A stretch of DNA of 64,000 nt from Cryptococcus deneoformans JEC21 (Eukaryota; Basidiomycota; Tremellomycetes; Tremellales; Cryptococcaceae), in contig NC_006681.1 in assembly GCF_000091045.1 (NCBI RefSeq), positions 252,001 to 316,000 of the forward strand. The letters run 5' to 3'. Below are positions 22,324-34,624 of this stretch, one piece after another. Positions within the stretch are counted from its first letter, which is position 1, and the number at the start of each line of letters is the position of its first letter. The position numbers and the translations under genes are program-made. The notes below the pieces were generated by a model, which saw only the letters and a program-made list of their open reading frames with translations, had not been told where the DNA came from and did no database searches.

Positions 22324-24733
22324 TTACATAATTTTAGTAGCTAAAGAGCTCCCGATAAACTCACAGTTTTCCTCATACATAGTTACACTGCCTTGGGGTC
22401 CAAAAAGCCCAGAGGTATCGACCATACTTGGCACAACATCGGCCATCGTAGGAGCGCCTAACAATCTCATGTTCATCTCGAATTCGTCCTATGTTTTGAA
22501 AGGGAAAATCATCATCCAGTCTTTCAGTTCGGCCAGTGATGTACTCACCTTCAAGATTTGTAGAGCATGGCTCACTCCGTCTTTTCCATAAGTTGACATG
22601 GCATAGATCATCGGCCGCCCAATGCCCACAGCTGTCGCACCAAGTGCAACGGCTTTCAAGACGTCTGTTGCTCTCCGAACACCACCGTCAACGAAAATTT
22701 CAAATCTGGGTCGAAGGGGATTGTTCATGAACCCGTGAGCAGTGAGGTGTTGTACGACCGAAGGAAGAAGGGCCAAGGGGGAGGGCGCAAAGTCAAGCTG
22801 ACGTCCTCTTAGGCCATCTTCATTAGCAATGTCCAGGTAAAAAAAAAGATTGTATTAACCCATGATTACTCAATACCACACCATCCACCCCTGCCTCAGC
22901 CGCCATGACCGCATCCTCCCAGCATTGCACGCCCTTCAAAATGACTTTAAGGCCTCGCGCAGCATCGACCAGCTCCTTCAAGTCGCTCCAATTGAGACTC
23001 GGGTCGATGAAGGAAGAGATGGCGCGTGCGGCACCTTGATCTCGTTGATATTTGTCACCGCCTTTCGTCTGCTGAGCAGAGGCTGTACCTTCAAATTTGG
23101 TGCGCATGTCCTAAAAAGGAGAGGTTACATGTAGTTCGGAATTCGTTGGCGAAGACTCACTTTCTCTCGGCGACCGAGCTGGGGTGCGTCTACTGTGATG
23201 AATAAAGCCTTGATACCCCTTTCGGCAGCATGCCTGATGATTTTTTTAGTACGCTCACGGTCGGCGTTGACGTAGCTAGGGATATCAATATATATTTGGC
23301 TGTTATTAGAGGCTGAGGCTACTTACAGCTGTAGGAATTGAACTTGACCAGGTATAGCAGCATCCACCATCTCGTCAAACCCGCAAGACGCAAGAGTAGG
23401 GATCTTATCGTAAGTTAGGGGTTGTATGCACTATTCGTGGTTGACTCACCATTTGTATTATATTATGTTCCCCTGCAGCCTTTGTAAGGCATATCTCACC
23501 TTCAGGATGGCCAAGCTTTCCTGCACCAGTTTCACCATTAGGTCTGATTCCTAGGGACTAAAGGATGCAAACGAACCCAACGCTGTAGCAGTGATATAGA
23601 CAGGCATTGAAGTCTTGAAGCCCAGTATCTCAGTGGAATAATCCACCGTCCCGACGTTTCGAAGGATACGCGGACGAAACCAGACACTACAACCCATTAA
23701 CGTCAACGCTATTGTTTTGGCGTCAATCTTCCATTGATTTCCTACTGACCGATGATAGGCGTTATGGTTTTCTCTCTATTTTGTCAGCAATTTGGTATTG
23801 CCTTCGGCACATACCATAGTAACCTCATCGTCTGCACCACTGTTTATCACATCTGTAAGGACAGTACCAACTTACAGCTCCTAAACACTTACGAGCTATA
23901 ATAATTCCACCCTCTCTTACTCATCGTCCTCCTGGCTACAGCTTCGAAATCGTGAAGACTGAGTATTTCTGCCAAAGAAGGTTTAACAAATTCTTCAGTC
24001 ACAGAAGTGCCATTGGTCGCTTGTCCAACTGGAACCGAAGTTGGTGGAGGTGCTGGTGCCGGTGCTGGCTTTTCAACTGGGAGGGTGGAGGGAATGAGTG
24101 GTCCAAGGTGCTTGGAGGGATCCAGGTTTTCTTTGATGGCGTCGGGAGGATGAATCGGCTTCATCAACATTAGACAAATTGCGCTTTGCAGAAACCCCAT
24201 CTATGAGGAGACTTACATCATACTCTTCGGTCGCATCCTTTCCTGCGTATTTCCTTTCAATAGACATTATTAGCTTCAGCGGCCCTCAACTACCCATTAA
24301 CGCACAAGATTATATCTGCTCCGCCTTGTTTATGTCATCCCATGTAGACTATCTTTGGGTGAATAGGGGAGGAGTACATACCAGGGTGTTCCTAATCAAA
24401 GGTTCAGTCTGGTAAGCAGTCTATTCTGTAGGAGAGTACTGGTAGGCGATGCTACTCACATCTAGGAAGTCCGACACATCATAAACATTTCCTGTTTTGT
24501 TGCATCAGTGTTGATTTCGCAATCCCTTACTGGTACATGTTATAGCACTGACCATGGACTACTATCCATACCCCCTAATTTTTGCATCAGCCTGGAAACC
24601 CTTACGTGCCAAAGGATTCACACCGCTGACAGTAATATTTCTATTGTCTGCGTCTTGATCATCCATTACGCACCTTTTCGCGACTGTTATGTTCGGCCAC
24701 TTGCTTCCCATCAACCTGCTTTTGTTGTGACAT
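22324..24733 (-). CDS. CYB2: L-lactate dehydrogenase (cytochrome), flavocytochrome b2
   Basis: Oxidises L-lactate to pyruvate using FMN and passes electrons through a heme domain to cytochrome c. The N-terminal cytochrome b5 domain is spread over small exons: KQVAEHNSREK, WIVVHGNVYDVSDFLDEHPG, GADIIL, KYAGKDATEEYD. It includes the heme-ligand EHPGG. A Pro/Ala-rich hinge (about 24000-24090) leads to the FMN barrel: FLQLYVNADRER, LFITVDAPQLGRREKDMR, VILKGV, catalytic SNHGGRQLDF, and EIFVDGGVRRATDVLKA with GIGRPM. The tail runs through LGAPTMADVVPSMVDTSGLF to a stop at 22324-22326. The protein is about 550 residues with a dozen introns. The ATG at 24731-24733 puts the heme domain within about ten residues of the N-terminus, so no mitochondrial presequence is visible. 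Confidence 0.92.
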
Positions 24734-25520
24734 GGTGGTAATTTCAATATATGGCGTTCTTGATATGTTCTTGGGTTGGTGAAAGCAAGATTATATTATT
24801 TGTTTTTAGACCTTAATATAGTAGACAGATATGTAGTTATCCTCTACCATTCACCTACTATTATATACTCGGTCATATCGACCGATTTGGGGCCACTACA
24901 TACTACGTATATACGCGACCGTATACCGGTTATCATGTTGTGCCGAACCGGAGGTTAACCATCCAACATCCAATCACAAAAACTGAAATTGACGTGCCTT
25001 TAATTAAATACCGACGAGTGCCGGAACATCAGCAAAGAACTGCATGAACAGAAATGAAGCATGAAGCGAGAAGTATGACACCCTCTAGAAAGCAGTTGGA
25101 GGCTTTTGTAAGTAGTAGTTTTCACCATTTCAGCTATCGATCCTATCACACATTATCATCTCACCTCTATCACCAACAAAGGCCAATTAGCTAAATGTCA
25201 TCCGCTACTATTACTCTATTTGGGCTTTCCTCCTGCTGCTCACTCTGATGCCGTGGTTATGGTCCTTCATTGCTGGTTATTGCCACGCTACCCTTCGTTT
25301 TACACAGCAGGTGATACGTAATAAGGTATATAATAATATCCATCAAGACCGTAAAAGCAAACCTTTCAAAAAGCTATATTAGTTTGCCTAAAAGTACTAA
25401 TTGACAAGACACTTCTACTTGTGCATTTAGTACAAACAAAGATTCCAATGCCATCCTTCAAAAGTAAAAAGAAAAGATTCCTTTTGAGCCACAAACACAG
25501 AAGCACCTACTTTCAAGGGA
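24734..25520. other. Intergenic region upstream of CYB2
   Basis: 787 bases holding the CYB2 promoter and the 3' flank of the lyase-like remnant. It is AT-rich with scattered short inverted stretches (for example around 24897-24960). No gene-like exons seen. Confidence 0.5.
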
Positions 25521-26150
25521 TTAGATCTCGAGCATTCCTGACGGTTGTAGTAAGCCAAATCTACCGTCGGTCTTGCCCCCCTTGTTGCCAACCCCTGTTG
25601 TCAAGATAGGATTAAAGGCATGAGTAGGTTGAGCTGGAACAGCACCATACGTCATCTCTAAAACACTCCATTTGATGTTTTGAGCTACCAACACCTTCGC
25701 TCAAGGAGAACCAAGGTTGGTTGATATAGTAAGGATCAACACTATAGAGAAAAGCCGTGTATCTGCCGTCTGGGTCCCCAAAGTGATTGATAATGCCAGC
25801 AGCAGGGAGCGCCAACTGTCTAATCTGATGTTCTTCATCAGTAGCCGAAGGGTCTTTGGACATCGCAAAATTGAGGGCGTCGAGCATTCCAGTGCCAGCC
25901 GTGGTTTTCCGGTCCCATCCTGGAGGATCAAAGCCCATCCAATCCCCGATGCGAGCGTTGATTGACACTATTAATGTCCTTTAATCAGACAGTCACTTCT
26001 TGGCAAGATATTTCTGCTAGCTTACCTGGCTAATCCTCTAATCACTGCCCCGCAGTCTCCATGGAAAGACCCAACAGTTCACCTTGCTTGGTGCCTTCTA
26101 ACAGAGTCCCAATCCTTGTAATGGGCTCGTTTTTATTACAAACTGATCGT
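25521..26150 (-). pseudogene. 5'-truncated lyase-like gene remnant
   Basis: A clearly protein-like minus-strand series can be spliced: a segment containing GTLLEGTKQGELLGLSMETA (about 26130-26046), a main exon 25978-25695 (ARIGDWMGFDPPGWD, GTGMLDALNFAMSKDP, NHFGDPDGRYTAFLYSVDPY), a 37-nt intron (25658-25694), and a last exon 25657-25521 (EMTYGAVPAQPTHAFNP ... LLQPSGMLEI, stop 25521-25523). All joins keep frame. No N-terminal half is visible: upstream sequence soon hits stops, and the next gene ends only about 220 bp away. The segment resembles the C-terminal part of fungal secreted polysaccharide (alginate-type) lyases, a weak assignment from memory. An ATG at 26062 could give a short protein of about 145 residues, so a shortened live gene is possible. 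Confidence 0.5.
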
Positions 26151-26369
26151 GAATAGCTGAATAACAATATATATCTTCTTCTTATGTTCAGCTTGCACCA
26201 TTACATAGGAGTATATCCTGCAGCAAGGCAGCAAATGTGTTAACACAGACAGGTCAAGTAACGGAGATGTGTCGTGTGTCAACTGCATACTGTACTTTGC
26301 ATGATGTGTTGGTATGTATACTCGTAATTATTTAACTTCTGAAATTGCCGTCATATCCCCCGCAAGTCA

Positions 26370-26372
<3 letters not shown>

Positions 26373-26426
<54 letters not shown>

Positions 26427-26767
26427 GGACAAGCTGTCAGCCGACTGTTGCGCACTCTGTGGGATTCATGGGTAGTCAGCTTTCGCTTCACACACCTGAC
26501 CACAAGATACTACAGCGATACGACACTGACCTTGAATGCAGACCCGCTGACACCGCCTTCAGACTTCTCTCCGGGGGCAGCTCCAGGTTTGTTTCCAGAA
26601 GCAGCTGTAAATCTAGTTAGCGATTGCTGGCCCATGATTATAATTATAGAGCTTTGTCAGAACGTGGAAAACTTACCAGGGCGTTGATCTGCCTGAGTCA
26701 TTTGAGAGACATCCTTTGGGAGCATGGGGTCAGGCTTGTTACTACTGGGAGATTGGGTTCCGGACAT
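26373..26767 (-). CDS. Small hydrophilic protein, 82 residues, three exons
   Basis: Found by splicing on the minus strand: exon 1 26767-26677 (MSGTQSPSSNKPDPMLPKDV...), exon 2 26604-26531 (AASGNKPGAAPGEKSEGG...), exon 3 26456-26373 (...GKSRKEVETGPGPT, stop). The exons total 249 nt, exactly 83 codons. Both introns have GT..AG ends and keep frame. The protein has no Cys, Trp or Tyr, no hydrophobic segment, and is rich in Gly, Ser, Ala, Pro and Lys. It should be soluble and probably disordered, like small stress or LEA-type proteins, but I do not recognise a family. A perfect CRE-type palindrome lies about 225 bp upstream of the start. The opposite-strand open frames here are shadows. Confidence 0.7.
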
Positions 26768-27877
26768 GTTGTATGCTTGGACTGTTTTTTTCGTTTGAGA
26801 ATTAAGAAAGTGCAGTCGTTTCATCTAGAAAAGAAAGAGGGAGTGTTAAGGCAAGAGAACCCCTTATATAATGTAACGTTTTGCTGTCGTCAGAGGTCAG
26901 AGCGGAGTAAGCTCGACGATATTGACTATCCTTATTGGCTTCCATTTTGGAGTGACGATGATGATGATGCAAGACGAAGACGAACTTACATGACGTCACA
27001 TGAAGTCCAAGTACTATATCGGACCTTGCCGAGCCGTCACTTGTTGCCACCACCCCCAAATCAACCAGCAAATGCTCACACTGCCTCACGCGACGAAGTT
27101 GCGTGCAACTCATCACTCTTGGCTGTCTTCATCTTAGTTCTTATTCGGCATCCCTATTAGACATCTCCCAATCTCTCAATGCCCGCACGGTTTCATTAGT
27201 GTTTTCATTGGATTGACATGGGTAGCTGGTGGATGCAAGAAAGAAAAGGATTACTCATAGGGTTCATATTAACAAGGGCCGCTAATAACTGTCAGAGGGG
27301 CAAAGCTTACTTCGTGATGAGCTAAAAGGTTTGCAGAGGAGCCCGCGAACAATCGCAGAAAACTCATTGCCCAACCTAGTATGGGGTTCTATTATGCAGC
27401 AGGGATGTTAAGTCACTTCTTTAAGAGCTTAGTTCAATAGTCCTGGCCAAGGAACCCAATTGGGTTCGGTCGTATCGATGGGTTTGTGAATTGTGGTGCA
27501 TAACTGCCGTCATGCGGTCTTCATTGATTGCCTCATTCATCTAACAATAATTTAGGCACCAGAGGGCCGCCCTGTAAGGAAAAGCGATGCACCGAACTGC
27601 AGTAATAAATAAACGCATGATAGTCACCAGCCGAACTGTCCGATCTGATAAGACGAGTTTATTTCCGCCTCTTCATGCGCTCTTTCGTTCATCGGTCATC
27701 ATCTATCCTGATCACCACAACCCCGCACATCAGTTACATCGGTTATAACTATTGAATAGTAGGCATTGAGCAATGGAATTCAAGGCGGATTGTTGTAATA
27801 TTATCTCTTCATATCATGCATTTTACTGGGCGCTTGGCATGTAATCATTAAAGATATACTGTACTGCATATCGAACG
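26768..27877. other. Intergenic region, small-protein promoter and SWR1 3' flank
   Basis: About 1.1 kb with no supported gene. It includes the upstream region of the 82-residue gene (with a CRE palindrome and GAT/ATG-rich repeats at 26955-26970) and the 3' flank of SWR1. A minus-strand open frame at 26802-27116 has no family features; it could be 5' leader. Confidence 0.5.
26991..26998. promoter_or_regulatory. CRE/ATF palindrome TGACGTCA
   Basis: A perfect eight-base TGACGTCA, the known binding site of CREB/ATF-type bZIP factors, about 225 bp upstream of the small hydrophilic protein start. An eight-base match is expected by chance about once in 64 kb per strand, so function is inferred from position only. 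Confidence 0.5.
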
Positions 27878-28158
27878 TTAAGCTCTGTAGGGCGAAAAAT
27901 AGTCCCAGTCCTCTTCCACCCATTTCAGCATGTACTCTTCTACGCTGCCGGGCTCGTCATCATATTCCTCAACCACATCGCCGGTTTCCCCAGCCTCTGT
28001 CGTTACGGGGGTACCGCTGTTCTCAGGCTCAAAGACTCTTACTCGTTTCGCAACCGCCTTTGGCCCCTCCTCAAACTCTTGCAGATCTAGCTCGCCTTCA
28101 CCCTGTGCCATCCGCGCAGCTTGCGCATCCTCCTCATCTTCCACTTCAGCCAGAGCCC

Positions 28159-28211
<53 letters not shown>

Positions 28212-28340
28212 GCCACCGGAGTCCCTTCGACCTGAATGTCTATAATACCCTCCCCACTTTTCTCCACAACCCCTGAGACATCTGTAATGCCTGGTACGTC
28301 CCCAAACATATCTTTCCATCCCACTCTTCCCCACCAATCA

Positions 28341-28372
<32 letters not shown>

Positions 28373-28382
28373 ATCCAAGAGC

Positions 28383-28426
<44 letters not shown>

Positions 28427-28454
28427 ACTGCTGACAAAGCGATAGATATGGACT

Positions 28455-28489
<35 letters not shown>

Positions 28490-28862
28490 ACATTGTCTGT
28501 CCATTGAGGGATTCCAGTCGGAGTCGTAGAAAAAGACAGTGTCTGCACCTGTAAGGTTGATGCCTACCCCACCGGATCGACTCGAGGCAATGAATACGAA
28601 GATGCGGGAATCGGAATTGAATCTTTCTGTCAAGACTTGTCGGTCCTCGATCTTTGTGCTGCCATCAAGTCGGAGATATCGATGACCGTTGTGTGACAGG
28701 AACATTTCGAGGATATCGAGAACGCGAGTCATCTGAGTGAAAATCAACACCCTATGTCCTTCAGATTTGAGGTCACGCAGCATCTCGAAGAGTTTTTGCA
28801 GTTTACCGCAATCATACTGAAGAAGACTGGCGTCAGGAAAGGCAATTTGGAGCTTGACCGAC

Positions 28863-28903
<41 letters not shown>

Positions 28904-29093
28904 GTGGGAAATGGGTTCTAATCCGGGAAGAGCATAAGTAGCGAGATTACGGGCGACTGCATTGGGAGGTATGACAGCAAAGCGGTCAATAACATCCTCT
29001 AAAGACTTGGCTCTTTCGGGCAGTGAGGTGATGAATTTGGCTGCGGGTGGAGTAAAATCGGCAAACGTCTCTTCTCGCCGAGATTGAACGTCT

Positions 29094-29138
<45 letters not shown>

Positions 29139-29162
29139 GTTGAGCCGTAGATGGGAGATATC

Positions 29163-29194
<32 letters not shown>

Positions 29195-29314
29195 TTCCCA
29201 GCGTCTTTTACTAAATTCTTCTTCAGCCCAGACGCGATACTTGAGCCAAAGTTCTACACTCCTAGTGTCTTTGGGTGGCGGTGCCGAGAGCTTCCCCCGT
29301 CTTAATGGCGAGGC

Positions 29315-29346
<32 letters not shown>

Positions 29347-29555
29347 TTTGTCTTGCTCTAGCTACCCATCCAGACATTGCTTCGTTATGGGCTACTCCGA
29401 AACCTATTGCAAGGGCATCGATCCTTCTTTCATCCTCTTCCGCCAACAGCCGCTTTCTAATGAGGATATCGCTCGGCTCAAAGTCCCTTGCCACGTTATC
29501 CATAGCAAAACTCGTTTTTACAGGCCTCATCTCGAAGAGATCGGGGTGATTGCAT

Positions 29556-29593
<38 letters not shown>

Positions 29594-29741
29594 GTAACCC
29601 CCGGTAGTGAGTGCCTCGTGAGTGGAGGCACGAGACATGAACTCATCATACAGGAAACGCTGACGCTTAGACAGGCGACAATAGACGACATGCTCGAATT
29701 TCCCTGGAAGTTGTGTTTCGACCTCGGATTTGAGTCGACGA

Positions 29742-29805
<64 letters not shown>

Positions 29806-29813
29806 CATCGCCT

Positions 29814-29845
<32 letters not shown>

Positions 29846-29874
29846 AAACCATTAGCCATCATGATCTGAACTGC

Positions 29875-29906
<32 letters not shown>

Positions 29907-29937
29907 AAATTCTTTGTGATTGGCAAAACCGACGACT

Positions 29938-29972
<35 letters not shown>

Positions 29973-30003
29973 AAAGTAAAGAAGACTCCATAGCTCCATA
30001 AGA

Positions 30004-30035
<32 letters not shown>

Positions 30036-30063
30036 TCGTCTTTGTGCTTTAAAACCCAAGAGT

Positions 30064-30122
<59 letters not shown>

Positions 30123-30123
30123 A

Positions 30124-30162
<39 letters not shown>

Positions 30163-30180
30163 ACAATCTGGTATGACGTT

Positions 30181-30212
<32 letters not shown>

Positions 30213-30234
30213 TCCCACACGCTTCTCTTTGCGT

Positions 30235-30269
<35 letters not shown>

Positions 30270-30336
30270 ACCAGGCAGGAACTTTTTGAACTCCATCTCC
30301 CAATTGAGAATAACGGAGGTAGGAACGATGATAAGG

Positions 30337-30368
<32 letters not shown>

Positions 30369-30507
30369 GTGACCTAGAAGAGCGATTGTCTGGATAGTTT
30401 TGCTAATGCACCGATTAGCAAGTTCTTTAGCCAAGAAAAAGATAATCGCTTACCCAAGGCCCATTTCATCGGCCAGAATCCCGTTCATGTTGTTAGACCA
30501 AAGGCTT

Positions 30508-30545
<38 letters not shown>

Positions 30546-30849
30546 TGTTCCTCTCAACAGGAAGGGTTGTCGAACTCGGGGGCCAATATCCCCCTCCTTA
30601 TCTTGACGGTCATCCCAATCTACATTATCTTCCTTAGCGCCTTCTTCTTCCTCATCTTCATCTTCATCATATTCCTCTTCACTGTCATATTCGTGTCCAT
30701 CTTCCTCTTCCTGCCCCACCTTTGAGTCATCATTATCTTCGTCACCCATTGTTTCTTCCTCTACAATGACGAGGCCATCCCCATTCTGGTGAACATCAGC
30801 CTCTACCTTTTCCACGATCTCCACTTTCTTAATTCTCTTTTTGCCAACT

Positions 30850-30893
<44 letters not shown>

Positions 30894-32378
30894 TCGACGC
30901 TGTCGCTTACCGCTGATGATTAGCTGCTCAGGCACGCGAGGCTCAGGAAGAGCTGTGTCTGTGAGAGACTGGTCCGTCTGATTCGCCGGTTGTGCCAAGC
31001 TCAGTTTTGTTGATGGAAGGGTCTCAGAAACAGTTGAAGTTGGCGCAGCCTGTTCGCGCCCCTTGCTTTCGCTCTGTTCTGGTTCACCATTGACTGCACC
31101 CTCACCTTCAGGTACTGGATAACCATATCTTCTTAGCAAAACCTCGATAGGAAGATCCGCATCGGCTAATAGACCCTCATCTTCGCTATCGCGATTCCCT
31201 TCGCCACTCTCTCTCCCCGCGCTGTCTGCCTCTTCCATTTCCAGATCCAGCTCCTCATCCTGATCATCCTGATTACTATCTTCCAGTCGAGCTTTAAACT
31301 CAGGGTCGTTGATGTCAGGATCAGGATCAGATGAAAGCGAAAGGGTAGATAATTTGACTTTGCGTGTGCGTGGTTGGGAGCATGTTTTAGGGGACTGACG
31401 GACAAGGATTGGCATTGTCGCAGGACACGAGGCATCAGAAACTTCGGCGCTTGAGGACTCCAAAAGAGCAAAATTTCCAATGTTGGCAGTTGATGACACT
31501 GGATTATGTGGCTCCTCTAATCTGTTTACATCATCGGAGCCGTCGAAGGCAGCCTGTACCGCCGTCTCTTTGGGCTCTTCACCGTCATTCTTATTGTCCG
31601 TAAGTTGTTCAGTGTCAGAGCTCCCTCGATCTTCCTCAGCAAAGCGGCCTGTCGACATTGGATCTTCGTTGAGGACATCATCTGATATAAGAAATCGCAG
31701 ATCCTGATTATGCTCAGACATACTGTTCTCGTCACTTTCAGTGTCGGAAGCATCACTTTCGTCTTCCTTATGTGAAGTATCTTCTTCTCCCTGTTGCTCG
31801 TCATCATCATCATGCACGTCAACATCTTCCTCATCGTCACCGATTACAGGTTCGGGAGATATAGAGGTGAGTGGTAGTAAGGTGTTAGTTTCGTCATCCC
31901 CCTCGCTATCATCTGTGTTATCAGATGTGCTATCTTCGCCCTCTTCTTCCCCGCTGTCATTTGAACCCTGAATTTGGGCTTCGAGAAGACCGGTACTTCG
32001 CTGCAAGATGTTCTGAAGATGCTCTTTGCCGAGGCGATCTTGTTCTTGCTTTTGGGCCTCCAGGATCTTAGCCCTCACGACCTGTATTTACGATATGGCT
32101 GATCAGCAACCATTTTTACAGGGACATTGGGATGCCTCACCTTGACTGCCAACGCCCATCGCTTCCTCAACGACTTAATTATCTCTTTCCCCATCCTCCT
32201 CCTTTCTTTTTCCTCCGCAAGTCGTTCTCTTTCTTCCTTGCCTTCAATATTTTCCCAATACGCCTGGACCATTCTTGCCACCTTTTTACACGTTACCGGC
32301 TTTGATTTTGCCACATTAAGCATGGCATTACGAACCTGGACCATATGCGCTATCAATGTATCATGATAATCAGTTTTA

Positions 32379-32416
<38 letters not shown>

Positions 32417-32558
32417 TGTAGTGGTAGTAGAGAACAAGTTCGATCCATCCTCCTCGTCAACTAAGCGTTGGAGTCGACCATGGCTCTTCAGATACATGAC
32501 ACGGGCCAAAAGATAGCCTTCTTTCTTGGCGCGGGCTTCAAGCGTTTTCATTTCCGGC

Positions 32559-32593
<35 letters not shown>

Positions 32594-32603
32594 TATTATG
32601 GGA

Positions 32604-32635
<32 letters not shown>

Positions 32636-33204
32636 TCGTTGAGAAGGATCCGTGTAGCGGATGGTACGCGGACCCACAATTCTCTTCCTTATACGATGAG
32701 GGGCTGGGGGGAAAGGAAGGTGCGCGAAGGTTGGGAGAGGTACCGGTGTCGATAGTGGAGATGGAGAAGCTAATCGCTCTAATGTAGGCGCTTCAACCAC
32801 CGGTGATGCACTTTCGCTCGAAACGGCGCTGGCTCTTTTGGCAGTCCGTAGCTTCTTCGATGTAGGTAAATCAGGCAATGATATTCGTCCTCGTCTTTTA
32901 GCTTTGCCACCATGAGTAGCCTGCGAATCCAAGCCGACTTCCTCATTTTGATCGATTTGCGGCAAAGGCGCACCCATTGTGGCCCGCCGAGAACCTCTAC
33001 TCCTTTTATCAGGAACAGGTGGTGGAAGCATGTCGGTAGTGACGTCGCCAACTTTCCTCTTTCCTCCTTTGGTGTGAAGTGCACCTTCAGCCGGGGAAGG
33101 AATCAAAGATTGTTCAGCGAGCCCTTTCCCCTTTCCTTTGGTCTTTGCATGTAGTTCGTCACCGACTCTTTCCTTTCCTTTCGTTGAGGGCGCAAAAGCG
33201 GGGG

Positions 33205-33237
<33 letters not shown>

Positions 33238-33905
33238 ATTCAGACTGCTCATGTGCCTTTCGACGAGTTGTGCGAGACGGCAAGGAAGACCTCGGCCGCG
33301 AAGGGCCTGCTTGTGAAGAAGCGCTGATAGCGGGCTCATCAGGTAAGAGGTTGAGAAGATTGTGTTTACTGTCCTTCCACTTTGTGACGATGAGCAAGAC
33401 AGGTCACCACGCATGGTTTTCGAAATAGCTTACCTGTAAGAAAACCGGTGAATTATCCAGCTTCGCTTGCTGCATACACCAATGAGAGAGCCTCTGATTA
33501 TTCGGTTGAGTGACGTACCTCTGGGTTCCAGCCTTCCAACAGCGTCACGAATCTTTCCAGATGAAACTTTTCTCGGATCAACCCATCATGACTTTCAACC
33601 ACTTCTTTGAGCTCTCTCTCCTTTTCTGTAATTCGTTTTTCTCGCCTGACAATCACAGCCTCTTGTCTAAGACCTTGGCTAATAGCCTCCATGCCTTTGC
33701 TCTGAGTCGCATGCCCGTTTGGATGAGTTGTAGACGGGATGCCCATAGAAGGACTCGACAACGAAGGTCGAGCACGAAGACTTCGAGATCGACGCTCTTC
33801 CAAAGCTGTAGACACGAACGGCGTATCGGTAATGACTGTTTTCACTTGATTTGTAGTTGTCGGCAACCGAGACGACGCTGCTAATTGTGACGATTCATTG
33901 CTCAT
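27878..33905 (-). CDS. SWR1: SWR1-type chromatin remodelling ATPase
   Basis: Catalytic subunit of the SWR1 complex, which exchanges H2A for H2A.Z in nucleosomes; about 1,900 residues. An HSA-type helical region lies around 32100-32400 ([20 protein letters not shown]). It is followed by very acidic stretches (30600-31970) typical of SWR1. The Snf2 ATPase begins [19 protein letters not shown] with [14 protein letters not shown], the DEAH box [11 protein letters not shown] and [16 protein letters not shown]. The helicase C lobe shows [35 protein letters not shown] and [16 protein letters not shown] long insertion separates the two lobes (about 29550-28870), the hallmark of the INO80/SWR1 split-ATPase class. 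The start [15 protein letters not shown] is at 33905 and the stop is at 27878-27880. Few introns interrupt it compared with neighbours. Confidence 0.95.
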
Positions 33906-34315
33906 GGCGAATTACCTCCACTTCACGCGAATGGCTAAGTTTTGATGTCACGCAAGAGGCATAGATCGAGTTGTGGGCTGTCTCGAGAGCGGAAAAAAAA
34001 AGGAGTATCGTATCAGCACGTAGTATATGGGCAGAAAATACCACAGGGTGTCTAGGTGATTTCTGGAGATGAAAGTATGGAAATCAAGAGCGCCGGAAGA
34101 GATATGTTTTAGCTAAGAGCGCGAACGAGAGCGAAGCAACACTTCCTTTCCTGATTTAATTCCGAGCGTGGCAGCGACAGGTGTCCCAATCCACACCGAG
34201 TGTTGTTGTCATCAGAGATTCGCGCAGGAGCCATACGTACGCTGCCCTATACTGAAAGTGCTCGCTATCTATCAGTAGTCTATGCGGCAAGGCCCAGGAG
34301 TAGATCATCATAGCC
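33906..34315. promoter_or_regulatory. Divergent promoter region, SWR1 / USE1
   Basis: 410 bases between divergent start codons. A poly-A run near 33990-33998 and an Arg/Ser-like purine repeat (gagcgcgaacgagagcgaag) around 34115-34135 are the only compositional features. Confidence 0.5.
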
Positions 34316-34421
34316 ATGGCCCAACCTGAAGATCTAATTTCTACACCTACCCCAACTACCAGAAAAGCAGCTGAGGCGGCAGCTTCAAATCAGCATGCCC
34401 TCGTAAATCTCATTCGTCTTG

Positions 34422-34490
<69 letters not shown>

Positions 34491-34593
34491 AGGATTGGGA
34501 GGTGAGTGCACCTATATATATATAACCCAGAGTCTCGCACTGAACACTCTGCAGACGGTTTTATATGCTCGCGTCCTGCTTGACACTCTTAAG

Positions 34594-34624
<31 letters not shown>

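Noticed and set aside
22031..22591. 186-codon plus-strand open frame with hydrophobic start
   Set aside because: Its second half is antisense to true CYB2 3' exons, and the hydrophobic part arises from T-rich DNA.
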